A stretch of DNA of 64,000 bases, from contig NZ_CP050063.1 of NCBI RefSeq assembly GCF_011604685.1, positions 2,440,501 through 2,504,500 on the forward strand, written 5' to 3'. The translations under genes were made by a program, and so were the position numbers. Numbering within the stretch: the stretch's first letter is position 1; each line of letters starts with the position of its first letter. The stretch is from Spirosoma aureum (GTDB lineage: Bacteria; Bacteroidota; Bacteroidia; Cytophagales; Spirosomataceae). Below the pieces are notes generated by a model. That model ran no database searches, was not told the DNA's origin, and saw nothing but the letters and a program-made list of their open reading frames with translations. Below are positions 9,893-19,266 of this stretch, piece by piece.

Positions 9893-12310
9893 ATGCTACG
9901 AAATTACATCAAAATCGCCTGGCGGAATCTTACCCGTAACAAAGCCTTTTCGGCCATCAACATTCTGGGGCTGGCCATTGGCATCGCTGCCTGCGTACTC
10001 ATTCTGCAATACGTTACGTTTGAGTTAAGCTTTGATAATTTTCATGCTAAAGGCGACCGTATCTATCGCGTTCGGCAGGATCGGTACGACAAAGGCAAAC
10101 TCAGCACGCAATGGGTAGGCGGGGCACAGGCCGCCGGTAATTCGTTTAAAGCCAATTTCGGTGAAGTCGAAGATTATGTAAAAGTGCTGAAACGTCGGGC
10201 GCTCATCGCTGATTACGGCGAAAAAAGCCTGAAGGTCGAGCGGGTGTTCGTGGCCAGTGAGTCGTTCTTTAAGATTTTTTCGTATCCGTTGCTGGCTGGG
10301 AATGCAACCACAGCCCTGGCCGAACCCAATACCGTCGTTCTTTCCGAATCAGTAGCCAGGCGTCTGTTCGGGAGTGAAAACCCAATGGGCAAGACGATCC
10401 GCATCAACCAGCAGCAGGCCGTCAAAGTAACGGGTGTTTATCGGGACATGCCTGCCAATACCCACCTGCACGCCGATTTACTGATTCCACATCTAACCTT
10501 CATTAAGGAGATGGGGAAAGACAATAATCCCGATAATGCCTGGATGTGGGATGGCGCGTTATCGTACCTGCTGCTGCGTTCAGATGCCAGCCCGAAAGCG
10601 CTCGAAGCTAAGTTTGTGCCCTATATTCAGAAGACAATCGGCGCTGAGCTAAAAAAATACGACGCCGATGCAATATACACGCTTCAACCGCTGCGGGATA
10701 TTCATCTGTACTCGCATTTCATGGAAGAAGCTGAGCCCAATGGCGATGGCAAAACCGTGTATCTGTTGCTGGCCATTGCGTTCTTTATTGTCGTCATTGC
10801 CTGGGTCAATTACATCAACCTGGCCACTGCGCGTGCGATCAACCGGGCCAAAGAAGTGGGCGTACGGAAAGCCGTCGGTTCGTTGCGCGGACAGCTCATT
10901 CGGCAATTTATGACGGAGTCTGTTTTGCTGAATGGGCTGGCAGTTGGGCTGGCTCTGCTTATCGTTGTCGGGTCGTTGCCCATATTTAGTGAGTTGTCAG
11001 GCCAGCAACTGTCATTTTCGCTGTTAGGGAGCCGCATGTTCTGGTTGCCTTTGCTCGGGCTTTTTGTGGTAGGGGCGTTTCTTTCGGGTTTATACCCAGC
11101 GTTTGTCCTGTCAGGATTTAAACCCGTATCGGTTCTGAAAGGTAAGGTAAGCACCTCGCGGCAGGGCATTGTTTTGCGTAAGTCGCTGGTTGTGTTTCAG
11201 TTTGCGGCTTCCTTATTCCTGCTGGTGGGTACACTGGCCGTATTCAGCCAGATTCAGTTCATGCGGGCACAAAGCCTCGGCCTGAACATCGAGCAAACGC
11301 TGGTAATCAATCCGCCGATTATTAAAACAGACTCGACGTTCATGCGGCAGATGCTGGCGTTTAAGGAAGAACTGCTACGCCGGCCGGGTGTCCGTTCCAT
11401 TGCAGCCTCTACGGTGGTGCCTGGCCAGGCTTCAGACTGGAACGCTGGCGGCATTCGATTAAAAGGCACCGACGAAAGTAAAAGCAAGCAATATCGGGTC
11501 ATTGGTATTGACTACGATTTTCTAAAAACATTCGATCTGAAACTACTGGCTGGGCGCAACTTTGCCAAAGAGTTCGGAAGTGATCCCAAGGCGCTCATTT
11601 TCAATAAAATGGCCGCCAAACAGCTTGGGTTCGATCAGCCCGATCAGGCCATTGGCAAACAGATCGAATTCTGGGGTGAAACATTTACGTTGGTTGGGGT
11701 TACCGACAATTTCCATCAGCAGTCATTGCGGGATGCCTACGAACCGCTTATCCTGCGCCTGATTCCCGATGTGCGGGGGTATTTCTCCATCAAGCTCGCA
11801 TCCGGACAACTCGATAACACGGTTGATGTTATACGCACGGAATGGAATCACTTTTTCCCCGGTAATCCGTTTGAATATTCGTTTCTGGACGAACGCTTTA
11901 ACGAACAGTACCGTGCTGACCAGCGATTTGGGCAGGTGTTTGGTTTGTTTACCGGCTTAGCTATTCTGGTCGCCTGTCTGGGTCTGTTTGGTCTGGCTTC
12001 ATTTACAACGGCACAACGTACAAAAGAGATTGGCATTCGTAAAGTGCTGGGTGCGTCGGTGGGTGAGATTGTGCAAATGCTTTACCAGGAATTTGCGGTG
12101 CTGATTCTGATTGCTTTTGTTGTTGCAACGCCATTAGCCTGGTATGCGGTTAGTCAGTGGCTCCAGAGCTATGCTTTCCGTACAGATATTCAGTGGTGGT
12201 TATTTGTGATGCCATTCGTATTGGTTTTGCTCATTGCCTTGCTGACAGTCAGTTTCCAGAGCGTAAAAGCGGCCCTGATGAACCCAGTCAAATCGTTACG
12301 TTCCGAATAA
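9893..12310 (+). CDS. MacB/FtsX-type ABC permease (805 aa, no prefix)
   Basis: It begins MLRNYIKIAWRNL. The conserved ACINF motif of membrane segment 2 is changed to AWVNYINLATARA, replacing the usual cysteine with tryptophan. The first coupling motif, near residue 319, is KEVGVRKAVGSLRGQL; the second, near 710, is TKEIGIRKVLGAS but continues VGEIVQMLYQEFAVLI, unlike the common LLSKDFLKL. The C-terminus is the standard NPVKSLRSE. It follows a terminator by about 110 bp, so it probably has its own promoter, which I could not assign. A large hairpin lies 18 bp downstream. Confidence 0.95.
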   Translation: MLRNYIKIAWRNLTRNKAFSAINILGLAIGIAACVLILQYVTFELSFDNFHAKGDRIYRVRQDRYDKGKLSTQWVGGAQAAGNSFKANFGEVEDYVKVLKRRALIADYGEKSLKVERVFVASESFFKIFSYPLLAGNATTALAEPNTVVLSESVARRLFGSENPMGKTIRINQQQAVKVTGVYRDMPANTHLHADLLIPHLTFIKEMGKDNNPDNAWMWDGALSYLLLRSDASPKALEAKFVPYIQKTIGAELKKYDADAIYTLQPLRDIHLYSHFMEEAEPNGDGKTVYLLLAIAFFIVVIAWVNYINLATARAINRAKEVGVRKAVGSLRGQLIRQFMTESVLLNGLAVGLALLIVVGSLPIFSELSGQQLSFSLLGSRMFWLPLLGLFVVGAFLSGLYPAFVLSGFKPVSVLKGKVSTSRQGIVLRKSLVVFQFAASLFLLVGTLAVFSQIQFMRAQSLGLNIEQTLVINPPIIKTDSTFMRQMLAFKEELLRRPGVRSIAASTVVPGQASDWNAGGIRLKGTDESKSKQYRVIGIDYDFLKTFDLKLLAGRNFAKEFGSDPKALIFNKMAAKQLGFDQPDQAIGKQIEFWGETFTLVGVTDNFHQQSLRDAYEPLILRLIPDVRGYFSIKLASGQLDNTVDVIRTEWNHFFPGNPFEYSFLDERFNEQYRADQRFGQVFGLFTGLAILVACLGLFGLASFTTAQRTKEIGIRKVLGASVGEIVQMLYQEFAVLILIAFVVATPLAWYAVSQWLQSYAFRTDIQWWLFVMPFVLVLLIALLTVSFQSVKAALMNPVKSLRSE

Positions 12311-12328
12311 TTTTGAAACAGATTCGGC

Positions 12329-12378
12329 CAGCCTGGAATCGTTGACAACGTTTAAAATTTTGTCAATGATTCGGGCTG
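12329..12378 (+). terminator. Long hairpin downstream of permease
   Basis: The sequence 12336-12348 pairs with 12360-12372 over 13 bp with one G-T wobble around an 11-nt AT-rich loop (12349-12359). After a small internal loop, 12329-12333 pairs with 12374-12378 for five more pairs. No T-tract follows. It probably marks the 3' end of the permease message, but an operator or processing role is possible. Confidence 0.5.
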
Positions 12379-12524
12379 CCACCAAATGTTAACTTTCTCC
12401 GGCCTGACCTCCAGTGGTAACCATACATACCGCGAATCTTCAAGGTTCGTTTTATTCAAGCTATTCCGAAATGGAATAAACCGGTCTTCACTAAACCGCA
12501 GGCAAACCGCCTAAGACTCTATTT

Positions 12525-12552
12525 CTGTCCGCCTATTGTCCGAAATCGGACG
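12525..12552. promoter_or_regulatory. Palindromic operator upstream of DUF2911 gene
   Basis: The palindrome TGTCC-GAAATC-GGACG lies at 12537-12552. A second TGTCC half-site begins at 12526, exactly 11 bp earlier. The same GTCC-N6-GGAC element occurs upstream of both PadR genes of the window. The rest of this 344-bp gap also contains a small palindrome, TATTCC-N5-GGAATA, at 12462-12478. The binding protein is unknown. Confidence 0.55.
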
Positions 12553-12576
12553 TTTGATTGACTGAGTTCTGAATTA

Positions 12577-12605
12577 TTGTGCTAATAGACAGCTTGTTAT
12601 CTTTG
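12577..12605 (+). promoter_or_regulatory. Predicted Bacteroidota-type promoter
   Basis: TATCTTTG at 12598-12605 matches the -7 consensus TAnnTTTG, and a TTG at 12577-12579 lies 18 bp upstream as a -33 element (usual spacing 19-21). Transcription would begin near 12612, about 43 bp before the chosen start codon. A weaker sigma-54-like alternative, GG-N10-GA, occurs at 12607-12620. Confidence 0.5.
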
Positions 12606-12654
12606 CGGTGCGACATTTGATGTTAGTATGCTTGGGGCTACTTCTGGCAAAACC

Positions 12655-13764
12655 ATGCGTAACACATTACTTTTTATTGTTCTCCTGCATGGCTCACTCG
12701 CAAGCTGGGCTCAACTGACTACACCCCCAATTGGTGGTAATAAAAAAGCGTCAGTCTCGGAACAGATTGGTTTGACGACTGTAACCATTCATTACGACCG
12801 ACCCGGTGTGAAGGGCCGCGAAGGGAAAATCTGGGGAACACCCATTGCCCACTATGGCTTTCAGGATCTTGGGTACGGGCCTGGTCAGGCGGCTCCGTGG
12901 CGGGCCGGAGCCAATGAAACCACAACGATTACCTTTTCGGAGGATGTACGCGTTGAAGGAAAACCACTGGCTGCCGGTACATATGGGCTGTTTATGAACC
13001 TTGGCGAACAGGAAACCACCGTAATATTTTCCAGAATAGCCGTATCCTGGGGAAGCTATTACTACGACCCGGCTTTGGACGTCCTGCGCGTGACAGTGAA
13101 AAACCAGGCACTCGACCGGTCGGTGGAATTGCTGACGTATTCGTTCGTCAACCAGACGGATAGTTCGGCTGCAGTTGCTCTGAGCTGGGAGAAACGGATG
13201 ATTCCATTCACGGTGAGTGTCGATATGGTTGGCCAGCAAATGGCATCATTCCGGCGGGAACTGCTTTCGAAGCCGGGTTTCACCTGGGAATCACTGGTGC
13301 AGGCTGCTACATACTGTCTGACGACGAGCCATGATCTGAAACAGGGCATGATGTGGGCTGATCAGGCTATAAATGCGCGGTATATTGGGCAAAAGAATTT
13401 TCAGACGCTTAGCACGAAAGCCGCCTTACTTACCGCCCTTGCTAAACCCGACGAAGCGTCTATTTTGATGAAAGAAGCGTTGCCGATGGGTACGATGAAC
13501 GAACTTCATCAGTATGGGCGTACCCTGCTTTCCCAGAAACGCGATCAGGAGGCTTACGCAGTTTTTAAAACCAATTACGACAAAAATCCGAATCAGTTTA
13601 CGACCAATATGGGGATGAGCCGGGCACTGATCGCTATTGGTAAATCGAAAGATGCCCTGCCCTATTTGCGGGCGGCCTTACCACAGGCTCCTGATTCATT
13701 GAATAGGGCTAATGTGGAGGCTATGATAAAATCGATTTCAGAAGGAAAAACTGTTATTAATTGA
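12655..13764 (+). CDS. Secreted DUF2911 protein with TPR-like C-terminus
   Basis: I start at the ATG at 12655, because the 369-residue product then begins with a good signal peptide (MRNTLLFIVLLHGSLASWAQ); an in-frame ATG at 12628 would add nine residues. Residues of about 30-170 form a DUF2911 domain, recognised from HYDRPGVKGREGKIWG, the WRAGANETT motif, FSEDVRVEGKPLAAGTYGLF and SWGSYYYD. The rest looks like helical TPR-type repeats (QVLGEALP-like segments, PDEASILMKEAL, KDALPYLRAALPQAPDS). DUF2911 has no established biochemical function. The gene is flanked by permeases and has its own promoter region with operator-like palindromes. Confidence 0.9.
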   Translation: MRNTLLFIVLLHGSLASWAQLTTPPIGGNKKASVSEQIGLTTVTIHYDRPGVKGREGKIWGTPIAHYGFQDLGYGPGQAAPWRAGANETTTITFSEDVRVEGKPLAAGTYGLFMNLGEQETTVIFSRIAVSWGSYYYDPALDVLRVTVKNQALDRSVELLTYSFVNQTDSSAAVALSWEKRMIPFTVSVDMVGQQMASFRRELLSKPGFTWESLVQAATYCLTTSHDLKQGMMWADQAINARYIGQKNFQTLSTKAALLTALAKPDEASILMKEALPMGTMNELHQYGRTLLSQKRDQEAYAVFKTNYDKNPNQFTTNMGMSRALIAIGKSKDALPYLRAALPQAPDSLNRANVEAMIKSISEGKTVIN

Positions 13765-13815
13765 CTCTGTGTCGAGCTGCAACGTAGTTACAATTCGACA
13801 AAAATCTTCAAAACT

Positions 13816-16242
13816 ATGCTTACGAACTATCTCAAAATCGCCTGGCGGACACTTCAGAAACAGCGAGGCTTTACATTCATCAACATCTTCGGGCTGGCAG
13901 TTGGTCTGGCCTGCTGTATGCTCATCATGCTCTATGTCCTGGACGAGCTGAGCTATGATCGCTACAACGCGAAAGCTGACCGTATCTACCGCGTTCAGTC
14001 CGATATCAAATTCGGAGGCAATGACATGCACTTTGCGGTTTCACCTGATCCGGTAGGCCCAACCCTTAAAAAAGATTATCCGCAGGTCGAGCAGTTCGTG
14101 CGTCTGCATGATCGCGGAACATGGTCGGTGAAGCGGGTCGGCGAACCGACGAATCTGCGCGAAGATAATATCACCTTTGCGGATTCAACGCTGTTTGACG
14201 TATTCACGTTGCCTCTGCTGTCGGGTGATCCGAAACGGGCTTTGGCTGAGCCTAATAAGGTAGTTATTAGCGAGTCGGCGGCTAAGCGTCACTTTGGCAA
14301 CCGCAATCCTATGGGCCAGCCAATGTTGTTCGATGGTAACAGGACCTTTACCGTATCGGGCGTGATGCAGGATATGCCCAAAAATTCGCACTTCCATAGC
14401 AACTTCTTCCTGAGTATGCTCAACGATGATTATACGTGGGGGCAATGGCTCAGTAATAATCACTATACCTATATTTTGCTGAAACCAGGAACTGATCCGG
14501 TCGCATTTGCCAAAAATTTCGATACGATTATTGAAAAATACGCTGGTCCGCAGGCCTTACAGATTATCGGTACTACCATGGAACAGTTCCGGAAAGCGGG
14601 TAATCAAATGGGGTTCTGGCTCATTCCGCTTACCGATATTCACCTACACTCCAAACAACAAATCGAACTGGCGCCCAACGGCGACATCCAATATGTGTAT
14701 ATCTTCTCGGCAGTAGCCTTGTTCATTCTGATTATTGCCTGCATCAACTTCATGAACCTGGCGACGGCTCGCTCGGCGAATCGAGCAAAAGAAGTAGGTG
14801 TGCGGAAAGTAATGGGGTCAGAACGGCAACAGCTTGTTGGGCAGTTTATGACCGAATCAATTCTGACGACGGTACTGGCCATGATGCTGGCATTGATCCT
14901 GGTGGCTGTAGCATTGCCGGGCTTCAATACCATTGCAGCCAAAGAAATGAGCCTGAACCAGTTGGTTTCACCGTATTATCTGCCTTTACTGATTTCCCTG
15001 CCAATTGTGGTCGGATTACTGGCAGGTAGCTATCCCGCCTTATTCCTATCCTCCTTTCAGCCAATTACTGTCCTGAAAGGCAAAATTAATGTCAGCTTCA
15101 AGAGTGTTGGATTGCGGAGTGGCCTGGTGGTATTTCAGTTTATGATGTCGGTAGTACTCATTGTGGGGACAATTATCGTGTATCGTCAGATCACCTACAT
15201 ACAGACAAAAAACGTGGGTTTCAACCGCGATCAGGTCATGACTGTTCATGGCGTCTATTCGATGGGCAAGCAAGCGGAAACGTTTAAGCAGGAAGTACTT
15301 CGTTTGCCGGGTGTCGTGAGTGGAAGCATTTCCGGCTATCTGCCAACTCCCTCGAGCCGTAATGATAATGCCTATTTCGCCGAGGGTCAGGCTGATATGA
15401 ATAAAGGCGTTAGTATGCAAAACTGGGGAGTTGATTACGATTATGTGAAAACGCTGGGGATCCAACTGGTTAATGGCCGCGATTTTTCACGGGACTTCGG
15501 TTCCGATTCATCGGGTATTATTCTCAATCAGGCAGCTGTGAACGTTTTAGGGTTTAAAGACCCCATCGGTAAGCGCGTCTGGCGCTTTGACGATAGCCAG
15601 GGCAAAACCCGAAAAACGTTCACGATTATTGGCGTTGTCAAAAATTTTCACTTCGAATCGCTCCGGCGTAACATCGGTGCCTTATCGCTGGTGCTCGATT
15701 CCAATTCAGGAGCCGCTTCGTTTCGGCTGAGTAGCGCCAATGTGCCGGTGTTGATGAAGCAAATTGAAGCGAAGTGGAAGCAAATCGCTCCTGATCAACC
15801 GTTCAGCTACCAGTTCATGGATGCAAGTTTCGATGATATGTACCGGGCCGAACAGCGCGTGGGTACGATTGCGTTAACGTTTGCTGCATTGGCTATATTG
15901 ATTGCCTGCCTGGGTCTGTTCGGTCTTGCCGCATTCATGGCCGAACAGCGTACGAAAGAAATTGGCGTTCGGAAGGTATTAGGCGCTTCGGTGGGCAGCA
16001 TCATTGGTTTACTCTCCAAAGACTTCCTGAAACTGGTGCTGGTAGCCATTGTCATTGCCTCGCCACTGGCCTGGTATGCCATGAGCCAGTGGCTAAAAGA
16101 CTTTGCCTACAAGATTGATATCGAATGGTGGATGTTTGCCCTGGCAGGAGTATTGGCCATTGGCATTGCCTTGTTAACCGTTAGTTTTCAAAGTATTAAA
16201 GCCGCGTTGATGAACCCGGTGAAAAGTCTGCGTAGTGAATAA
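13816..16242 (+). CDS. MacB/FtsX-type ABC permease (808 aa, no prefix)
   Basis: It starts MLTNYLKIAWRTL 51 bp after the DUF2911 gene. The first coupling motif, near residue 324, is KEVGVRKVMGSERQQL; the second, near 713, is the standard TKEIGVRKVLGAS with SIIGLLSKDFLKL. It ends NPVKSLRSE. It belongs to the subgroup with DELSYDRY after membrane segment 1 and ITDIHLHS before segment 2, whose closest relative in the window is the prefixed permease at 51650. The relatives thus lie on opposite sides of the accessory island. A perfect GC-rich hairpin follows the stop codon. Confidence 0.95.
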   Translation: MLTNYLKIAWRTLQKQRGFTFINIFGLAVGLACCMLIMLYVLDELSYDRYNAKADRIYRVQSDIKFGGNDMHFAVSPDPVGPTLKKDYPQVEQFVRLHDRGTWSVKRVGEPTNLREDNITFADSTLFDVFTLPLLSGDPKRALAEPNKVVISESAAKRHFGNRNPMGQPMLFDGNRTFTVSGVMQDMPKNSHFHSNFFLSMLNDDYTWGQWLSNNHYTYILLKPGTDPVAFAKNFDTIIEKYAGPQALQIIGTTMEQFRKAGNQMGFWLIPLTDIHLHSKQQIELAPNGDIQYVYIFSAVALFILIIACINFMNLATARSANRAKEVGVRKVMGSERQQLVGQFMTESILTTVLAMMLALILVAVALPGFNTIAAKEMSLNQLVSPYYLPLLISLPIVVGLLAGSYPALFLSSFQPITVLKGKINVSFKSVGLRSGLVVFQFMMSVVLIVGTIIVYRQITYIQTKNVGFNRDQVMTVHGVYSMGKQAETFKQEVLRLPGVVSGSISGYLPTPSSRNDNAYFAEGQADMNKGVSMQNWGVDYDYVKTLGIQLVNGRDFSRDFGSDSSGIILNQAAVNVLGFKDPIGKRVWRFDDSQGKTRKTFTIIGVVKNFHFESLRRNIGALSLVLDSNSGAASFRLSSANVPVLMKQIEAKWKQIAPDQPFSYQFMDASFDDMYRAEQRVGTIALTFAALAILIACLGLFGLAAFMAEQRTKEIGVRKVLGASVGSIIGLLSKDFLKLVLVAIVIASPLAWYAMSQWLKDFAYKIDIEWWMFALAGVLAIGIALLTVSFQSIKAALMNPVKSLRSE

Positions 16243-16244
16243 GG

Positions 16245-16287
16245 CTGAGCTGCCCGACCGGGCAGCTCAGAAACCTTAACTTTTTTT
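16245..16287 (+). terminator. Probable rho-independent terminator
   Basis: A perfect 11-bp stem (16245-16255 with 16260-16270) with a 4-nt loop begins two bases after the stop codon. A run of seven T residues follows at 16281-16287, ten bases beyond the stem. The gap before the T-run is unusual, but the stem is very stable. Confidence 0.65.
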
Positions 16288-16345
16288 AACAGGCTGACCA
16301 AGAGCTTTGTATGTACCTTGCCGCTACAAAATAATGTACGGCAAT

Positions 16346-18763
16346 ATGGTTAAGAACTATCTCAAAATTGCGTTTCGGAATCTCCTCCGACGGCGGCTTT
16401 ACGCGCTCGTAACGCTAATTGGTCTGACAGTTGGGATTACATTTTTGCTGCTCATTGGTAACTATATTCAGGGTGAATTAGCCGTCAATAAAACTCTCCG
16501 GAATTCTGGTCAGCAGTATGTAGTGCAAAGCCGCTGGAAGGAGGAAAACATGGGCCTCGACCTCACGACGCTGGCACCACTTGGCCCGACGCTCAAACAG
16601 TTATACCCCAACCTGATTGCCAATTATTACCGCTACTACGGCGTAACGGCCATCGTCTCGAATGGGCAGAAACACTTTCGGGAAGCCATTGAAATCGGCG
16701 ATTCGACGCTGCTGTCGATGTTTGGTTTTCCGATGATACAGGGTAATCCCAAAACGGCTCTTCTTGAACCCAATTCTATTGTCATTACGGCGGCCCTTGC
16801 CCAAAAGTATTTTGGCAAAACCGATGTGCTTCAGCAACAGCTAACCGTACAAACACCCGCAAGAGGGAAGCAGATCTTTACGGTTACGGGTGTGCTGGAA
16901 AACCTGCCAAAGAATAGCGTCACGAACCTGGTTGAATTGCCGGACCAGATTTTTATTCCGATGCGCAATGTGGGCTATTTCACGGTGGAAGCGAGTATGC
17001 GCTCCTGGCAGAATCAGTATATCCCGACTTATCTGGAACTACAACCGGGTGTTACAGCCGACAGGTTAACGCAACCAATTGCGCAGTGTCTGGCTTCCTA
17101 TGCACCACCGGGTTTCAGAGAAAATTTACAGGCTTATCTCAGCCCGCTGGAAACCTATTACCTGAAAGCGCAGAACGGCTTAGTCGAAAAGATGGTACTG
17201 GCCCTGACGATCATTGCCGTATTTATTCTGCTGATGGCCGTAGTCAACTTCGTCAATATTACGATAGGCATGTCGGCAACGCGCCTACGCGAAATTGGCG
17301 TTCGGAAGGTGTTGGGTGGACTGAAAAAACAGATCATTAGCCAATTCCTGGCTGAAGCCTTATTATTGACCACCGGAGCTACATTTCTGGCATTGGGCTG
17401 TCATGAACTCTTCCGCACTATGTTTGCCAACCTTTTAGGAAGGCCAATACTGTCGCTGGTCGATTGGCCGATAGCCTCGTTCGCAGCCTTATTGGGGCTG
17501 GTTTTATTGATTAGCCTGCTGGCGGGTAGCTATCCGGCCTTTGTGTTGTCGGGCCTGCCCTCGGTCGAGTCACTAAAAGGGAAGCTTGTAGCCTCTGTTC
17601 AGAAGGGAATCGGATTTCGCCGGGCATTGATTGTCTTTCAGTTTACGGTTGCTATCTGTGTTTTCGTGGGGGCTTTAGTTATTGGGAGGCAGGTAGCGTA
17701 TTTTTTTACTAAAGAGTTAGGCTATCAAAAAGAGGCCGTGATGACGGTGGCGTCAGTACCACGCGATTGGTCGCCCGTTGGTGTGCAGCGTATGGAAGGA
17801 GTCAGAAATCAACTGGCCCGCATACCCGGTGTGAGCGATGTGAGCTTTTCGTTCGAAATTCCGGATGGGAAAAGCAGTGGTAGCGGCAGGTTGTTCCGGC
17901 AGGGCCGCGACAGCAGTAGTGCAGCGGTGGTTACCATCATGACAACCGATGAACACTTTGGGAAAACCTACGGTCTACAAATGCGGGAGGGACAGTTTTT
18001 TCATGCCAATGGCGAAGGCTACGACTCTACACGCGTTATCCTGAATGAGTCAGCAGCCCGAGCACTTGGCTGGGCCAATCCGGCAAACGCAATGGGGCAA
18101 CTGGTTCGATTACAGGGTGGTAGTTACACCTGTCGGGTAGCGGGTATTCTGCGTGATTTTCATTTTGGTTCACTGCACGAAACCATCAATCCGATCATTT
18201 TCTTCCACGTACGGGCGAATCCCATTTATCGATATTTTTCGTTCAAACTTGCGCCCGGTCATTTGCCCGAAACGGTAGCCGCTATCGGTCAGGAATGGGC
18301 GCGACTGTTTCCCGATGCTCCGTTCGAGTATTCGTTCATGGACGATACGCTCCAGAAGCTTTACAGGACTGAAGTGCAACTACAAAAAGCATCGAGACTG
18401 GCCACTACACTGGCATTGGTCATTGTGTTATTAGGTGTGCTGGGGCTGGTGTCGCTGAACGTGACCCGCCGTACCAAAGAGATTGGTATTCGGAAAGTGC
18501 TCGGGGCATCGACGATAGGGATTGTCAATTTGTTCATGCAGGAATTCGTACTGATTCTGCTGGTTGCGAGTCTGATTGCTTTCCCGCTCGTGCATTATTT
18601 CCTGACTGACTGGCTGGCACACTTTGCCTACCGAACCGACCTGTCGTGGACACCATTTTTGATGGTCACTGGTGTACTGGCCCTGTTGACTGGGGTAGTT
18701 GTTAGTGTGCAGGCGGTTCGGGCTGCGCTGGTGAATCCGGTGAAGAGTTTGCGGAGCGAGTAG
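16346..18763 (+). CDS. Divergent MacB/FtsX-type ABC permease (805 aa)
   Basis: I choose the ATG at 16346 because it gives the family N-terminus MVKNYLKIAFRNL; in-frame upstream starts (from 16307) add 13 residues with no family match. This is one of the most divergent copies of block 1. Membrane segment 2 reads VVNFVNITIGMSATRL instead of the usual ACINFMNLATA, and the first coupling motif near residue 315 is REIGVRKVLGGLKKQI. The second, near 710, is TKEIGIRKVLGAS but continues TIGIVNLFMQEFVLIL. The C-terminus is the standard NPVKSLRSE. It converges on the minus-strand gene at 18785 with only 21 bp between. Confidence 0.92.
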   Translation: MVKNYLKIAFRNLLRRRLYALVTLIGLTVGITFLLLIGNYIQGELAVNKTLRNSGQQYVVQSRWKEENMGLDLTTLAPLGPTLKQLYPNLIANYYRYYGVTAIVSNGQKHFREAIEIGDSTLLSMFGFPMIQGNPKTALLEPNSIVITAALAQKYFGKTDVLQQQLTVQTPARGKQIFTVTGVLENLPKNSVTNLVELPDQIFIPMRNVGYFTVEASMRSWQNQYIPTYLELQPGVTADRLTQPIAQCLASYAPPGFRENLQAYLSPLETYYLKAQNGLVEKMVLALTIIAVFILLMAVVNFVNITIGMSATRLREIGVRKVLGGLKKQIISQFLAEALLLTTGATFLALGCHELFRTMFANLLGRPILSLVDWPIASFAALLGLVLLISLLAGSYPAFVLSGLPSVESLKGKLVASVQKGIGFRRALIVFQFTVAICVFVGALVIGRQVAYFFTKELGYQKEAVMTVASVPRDWSPVGVQRMEGVRNQLARIPGVSDVSFSFEIPDGKSSGSGRLFRQGRDSSSAAVVTIMTTDEHFGKTYGLQMREGQFFHANGEGYDSTRVILNESAARALGWANPANAMGQLVRLQGGSYTCRVAGILRDFHFGSLHETINPIIFFHVRANPIYRYFSFKLAPGHLPETVAAIGQEWARLFPDAPFEYSFMDDTLQKLYRTEVQLQKASRLATTLALVIVLLGVLGLVSLNVTRRTKEIGIRKVLGASTIGIVNLFMQEFVLILLVASLIAFPLVHYFLTDWLAHFAYRTDLSWTPFLMVTGVLALLTGVVVSVQAVRAALVNPVKSLRSE

Positions 18764-18784
18764 CAACTGCGCATCGGCAATACG

Positions 18785-19228
18785 TTACAGAAATTGATTC
18801 AGATCTAATTGCAGGACTTCCGAAAATGATGTCGACTGAGTCAACCCACCGTCTCCTTTAGAATAACGATACCATTGAGCTGTTATGTAGTCGTATACGA
18901 ATCCTTCCTGTATACCATAATCATCGGCTTCAAGCAGGGCGATCACTTTTTTAAGGTCTTTACGTAACCCATCTGTATGGCAAACTTCAATGATTATTGG
19001 AGTTGTTCGAGCCGTATTGTCATATAATATCAAATCAGGAACGGGACTCGCTTGTCCCTCATCGAGCATCGTTTCAGGTAGGGGTTCAAGCTGGATACAG
19101 TGTTCGCGATAGAAAAGTGGACCAAGGCCTGAATTGAGTTTAGAAATGACCCGTTGATGCGCTTTGGGGCCATAAATACTCATATCATCATTGACCTGAG
19201 CATATTCGGGGAAAATTGGCTTATACAT
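18785..19228 (-). CDS. Uma2-like (DUF820, PD-(D/E)XK fold) protein
   Basis: The 147-residue product is the only minus-strand gene within the permease block. It has no signal peptide. The segment SPVPDLILYD followed some 15 residues later by IIIEVCHTDGLRKDLKK fits the PD...(D/E)xx core of Uma2-family proteins, with a lysine-rich helix after it. Uma2 proteins are related in fold to restriction endonucleases and are common in Cytophagales and cyanobacteria, but their cellular role is not settled. It is convergent with the upstream permease and shares a 38-bp AT-rich divergent promoter region with the next permease. It could be an inserted gene. Assignment is from motif pattern only. Confidence 0.65.
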   Translation of the reverse strand: MYKPIFPEYAQVNDDMSIYGPKAHQRVISKLNSGLGPLFYREHCIQLEPLPETMLDEGQASPVPDLILYDNTARTTPIIIEVCHTDGLRKDLKKVIALLEADDYGIQEGFVYDYITAQWYRYSKGDGGLTQSTSFSEVLQLDLNQFL

Positions 19229-19266
19229 AAAAGCTAAATTATATAAACAAATTTAACCAAAAAGTT

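Noticed and set aside
12751..13239. Minus-strand frame of 162 codons inside the DUF2911 gene
   Set aside because: It is fully antisense to a clear DUF2911 coding sequence and has a composition unlike a folded protein.
15807..16082. A family of similar minus-strand reading frames antisense to permease 3' ends (also at 1355-1729, 21267-21509, 45374-45634, 47926-48216, 51177-51437, 53929-54171, 61912-62154)
   Set aside because: They look like a conserved small-protein family, but their shared sequence is the reverse reading of the conserved TKEIGVRKVLGAS to SKDFLKL codons. They have varying ends and no own promoter.
16281..16345. Sigma-54-like GG-N10-GC upstream of the permease at 16346
   Set aside because: The flanking bases do not fit the TGGCAC/TTGC consensus and there is no nearby GTCC-N6-GGAC palindrome.
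16306..16346. Upstream start for the permease at 16346
   Set aside because: The extra residues match no family member, and MVKNYLKIAF at 16346 fits the family start.
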